A stretch of 8,808 nucleotides of DNA from Acidobacteriaceae bacterium (GTDB taxonomy: Bacteria > Acidobacteriota > Terriglobia > Terriglobales > Acidobacteriaceae), in assembly GCA_031296355.1 (NCBI GenBank), contig JARLFX010000404.1, forward strand, positions 1 to 8,808, given 5' to 3'. Below, in pieces: positions 7,032-8,808 of the stretch. The position numbers and the translations under genes are program-made. The notes below the pieces were generated by a model. The model searched no databases and was not told where the DNA came from. It saw nothing but the letters and a program-made list of their open reading frames with translations. Positions within the stretch are counted from its first letter, which is position 1. Every line of letters begins with the position of its first letter.

Positions 7032-7091
7032 ATTAACTGTAGGGTCAAATTAAACTAATCAATCAGAATCACATGTCGAAAGGAAGTTTCG

Positions 7092-8808
7092 ATGGATCGG
7101 CGCAGCTTTCTTAACTACAGCGGAATGGTGGCGGGTTCTTTAGCGTTGGAGTCTGGCCTTGGCCCTTGGCGGAATCCAATGCGGCTTTATGCGGCCGAGA
7201 TCAATGGAGCAGAGCCAAATCCGAATCTAGCCGACCTGAAGCTCAAAGCTACAGCCACGGCTTCGTCGAACGATGATGGGTATCGGCCGCTCAATGTATT
7301 GAAGGGATTTCTGCAATCGAGCTGGCAGACCGAAAAGGAAACAGCCGGCTCGTGGCTGGAGATTGCTTTTGCCGAGGAGCAGACGGTAAGCGAGCTGTGG
7401 ATTCTGCCCAGGCCGCTCCCCTACGATATCGTCCTTGACCCCGACATGAGGGAAGGGACAATGGCGACGGCACGAAACATTACGTGTACTCTGCCAGGAG
7501 GTGGCACGGTTAGAGCCGAGCTACGGCAGGCGAAAGACTTTGAAATTGTCGTATTTCCCCAGGCGCAAATGACAAAGTCGGTTCGCATCACCATTAACGA
7601 CACATGGTCGGAGCCAAACTCGCAAGGCACCGGCTTGGGGAGCATCCGCGTCTTTGGGCGACCGCACTCTGCCTCGTTTGAGGTGTTCGCATATACGATG
7701 TACGACGCGCAGGCGGGTAAGCCTGTTCAATCCGCGACCATCGAGGTTGCCAATCCTGGAGCGCAGGTTGAGGGAGGAGTTCTCCAGGTGCTGCAGGCAG
7801 GAAGGCTGTTGACAACTGCCCCACTCGGAGTCTTTGCCGCACGTTCCGTGTCGCGCCACGATATCTGGATTCCAGCGCCCTTTGAAGACCAGGTGATGGA
7901 ATTTCGAATCGTCGACCAGACACATGCATTCAAAGATAGCCGCAACCTTCAGGTCCCCGCATATCATTCCTATTTCGATGGAGGAACGTTCGACATCTTG
8001 CCAACCAACCATAACGATCTTGGTTGGCTGGACACACAGAAGATCACCGCCGATTTTCGGTCGAAAGAATTGATTCTGCCTGCGATGGATTTGATTCGCG
8101 AGCATCCCGAGTTTCGCTATTCGATGGAGTGCGTTGCATACCTGAGGGAGTTTCTCGATCGTCATCCTGAGAGGCGCGAGGAGATGGCGCAATTGATGCG
8201 GACGCAGAAATTTGTGTGGGGCGCATCGTATGTCGAGAATGTTGAAGTGCATGTGGGCGCCGAGAATTTAGTACGGCAGTTCTATCTGGGCAGGCGCTGG
8301 CTGCATAAGAATTTTCCGGGCGTCGACTCGATTCTCTATTTCAAAACAGATCCACCCGCCATGACTAGGCAGATGCCTCAAATTTTGGCGAAGGCTGGGA
8401 TCAAGTATGCAATTCAAGGGCGTTTTCCATGGGGCTACTACAACTGGGAAGCTCCGGATGGGTCGAGCACATTTGTTTTTGCATTTCGCTACGCCAGCGC
8501 CCATGGGCTTCCCAATCCAAAAGGGAATCAGGGCTGGCTCAGCTCCGCGGCCGAGCGCGAGGACTACTACCGGGCGAGGGAACTGCCTCCACAAATGATC
8601 TACGACTACAACAGCGACTACCTGCCGCCGACTGGGTCGCTGATTCCGTACGTCCATGACCAGAATGCGGCAATGAAGCGCTTTGCCGATGTATGGAACG
8701 AACACTTCAAGGGGAAGCCTGCGCGCCAGATCAAGCCTCCGGTGCTTCGCCTGGTTGAAGCACAAGGGGCGCTTGACGATTTCACTCGTCATGAACCGAA
8801 TGTCCAAA
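7092..8808 (+). CDS. Tat-exported discoidin-like plus glycoside hydrolase family 38-like protein, 3' end cut by window edge
   Basis: 572 residues are visible and the C-terminus lies beyond the right edge. The start ATG has AAAGGAAG 5 nt upstream. The N-terminus MDRRSFLNYSG is a twin-arginine signal, so export of a folded protein, possibly metal-loaded, is likely. Residues 45-190 resemble a discoidin (F5/8 type C) carbohydrate-binding sandwich (TATASS, then SSWQTEKETAGSWLEIAFAEEQTVSELWI). Residues 191-290 are a beta-rich linker domain. From about 300 a GH38 N-terminal fold begins: LPTNHNDLGW supplies zinc ligands H307 and D309, ENLVRQFYLGRRWL (391-404) and D420 with MPQIL match later family blocks. 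At the position of the catalytic Asp (D204 in Golgi mannosidase II) I read V384, with E385 beside it. Canonical GH38 enzymes are zinc alpha-mannosidases; activity on mannosides is doubtful here. It probably cooperates with the receptor upstream in glycan breakdown. Confidence 0.85.
   Translation, partial: MDRRSFLNYSGMVAGSLALESGLGPWRNPMRLYAAEINGAEPNPNLADLKLKATATASSNDDGYRPLNVLKGFLQSSWQTEKETAGSWLEIAFAEEQTVSELWILPRPLPYDIVLDPDMREGTMATARNITCTLPGGGTVRAELRQAKDFEIVVFPQAQMTKSVRITINDTWSEPNSQGTGLGSIRVFGRPHSASFEVFAYTMYDAQAGKPVQSATIEVANPGAQVEGGVLQVLQAGRLLTTAPLGVFAARSVSRHDIWIPAPFEDQVMEFRIVDQTHAFKDSRNLQVPAYHSYFDGGTFDILPTNHNDLGWLDTQKITADFRSKELILPAMDLIREHPEFRYSMECVAYLREFLDRHPERREEMAQLMRTQKFVWGASYVENVEVHVGAENLVRQFYLGRRWLHKNFPGVDSILYFKTDPPAMTRQMPQILAKAGIKYAIQGRFPWGYYNWEAPDGSSTFVFAFRYASAHGLPNPKGNQGWLSSAAEREDYYRARELPPQMIYDYNSDYLPPTGSLIPYVHDQNAAMKRFADVWNEHFKGKPARQIKPPVLRLVEAQGALDDFTRHEPNVQ

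Noticed and set aside
8268..8807. A 179-codon minus-strand open frame at the right end
   Set aside because: Antisense to the GH38-like domain, which continues in one unbroken frame with conserved blocks across this stretch.

Overview
The window looks like a carbohydrate or small-molecule utilisation locus from a soil-type Acidobacteriota, probably class Terriglobia. The taxonomic hint is a very long Oar-like TonB-dependent receptor (1142 aa) with an N-terminal carboxypeptidase-regulatory-like domain and no SusD partner. This receptor style is greatly expanded in Acidobacteriota, whereas Bacteroidota normally pair SusC with SusD. The moderately GC-rich coding sequence and strong GGAG-type ribosome binding sites fit. 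The assignment is inference, since no rRNA or marker gene is present.

Layout. Positions 1-3182 are four genes on the minus strand, in transcription order: an FCD-type GntR regulator (3182-2487), an RraA-like aldolase/decarboxylase (2402-1710), an M24-family metallopeptidase/creatinase-like protein (1697-528) and a short-chain dehydrogenase (531 to beyond the left edge). The last three are packed like an operon: a 12-nt gap, then an ATGA stop/start overlap. Positions 3183-3520 are a divergent control region. From 3521 two genes run on the plus strand: the TonB-dependent receptor (3521-6949) and, after a 142-nt gap holding a large hairpin, a Tat-exported protein with a discoidin-like domain followed by a glycoside-hydrolase-family-38-like domain (7092 to beyond the right edge).

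The clearest regulatory signal is a pair of nearly identical promoter/operator modules, one in front of each arm. Each has a TTGACA -35 box followed, at exactly the same offset, by a palindrome centred on TGTATACA, the usual operator style of FadR-subfamily GntR proteins. They match at 25 of 27 positions, sit in inverted orientation, and bracket the gntR gene. The simplest reading is that this GntR protein represses both arms: outer-membrane uptake plus exported enzyme on the plus strand, and intracellular catabolism (aldolase, amide/peptide hydrolase, NAD-type dehydrogenase) on the minus strand. An intracellular acid or sugar-acid metabolite would be the natural inducer, because FCD domains bind carboxylates with a metal.

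The substrate is not evident. Three enzymes carry departures from canonical motifs: the GH38-like protein has Val where the catalytic Asp is expected, the M24 protein has Glu for the first metal-binding Asp, and the dehydrogenase has a glycine-poor cofactor loop. The locus may therefore act on something other than the textbook substrates of these families.
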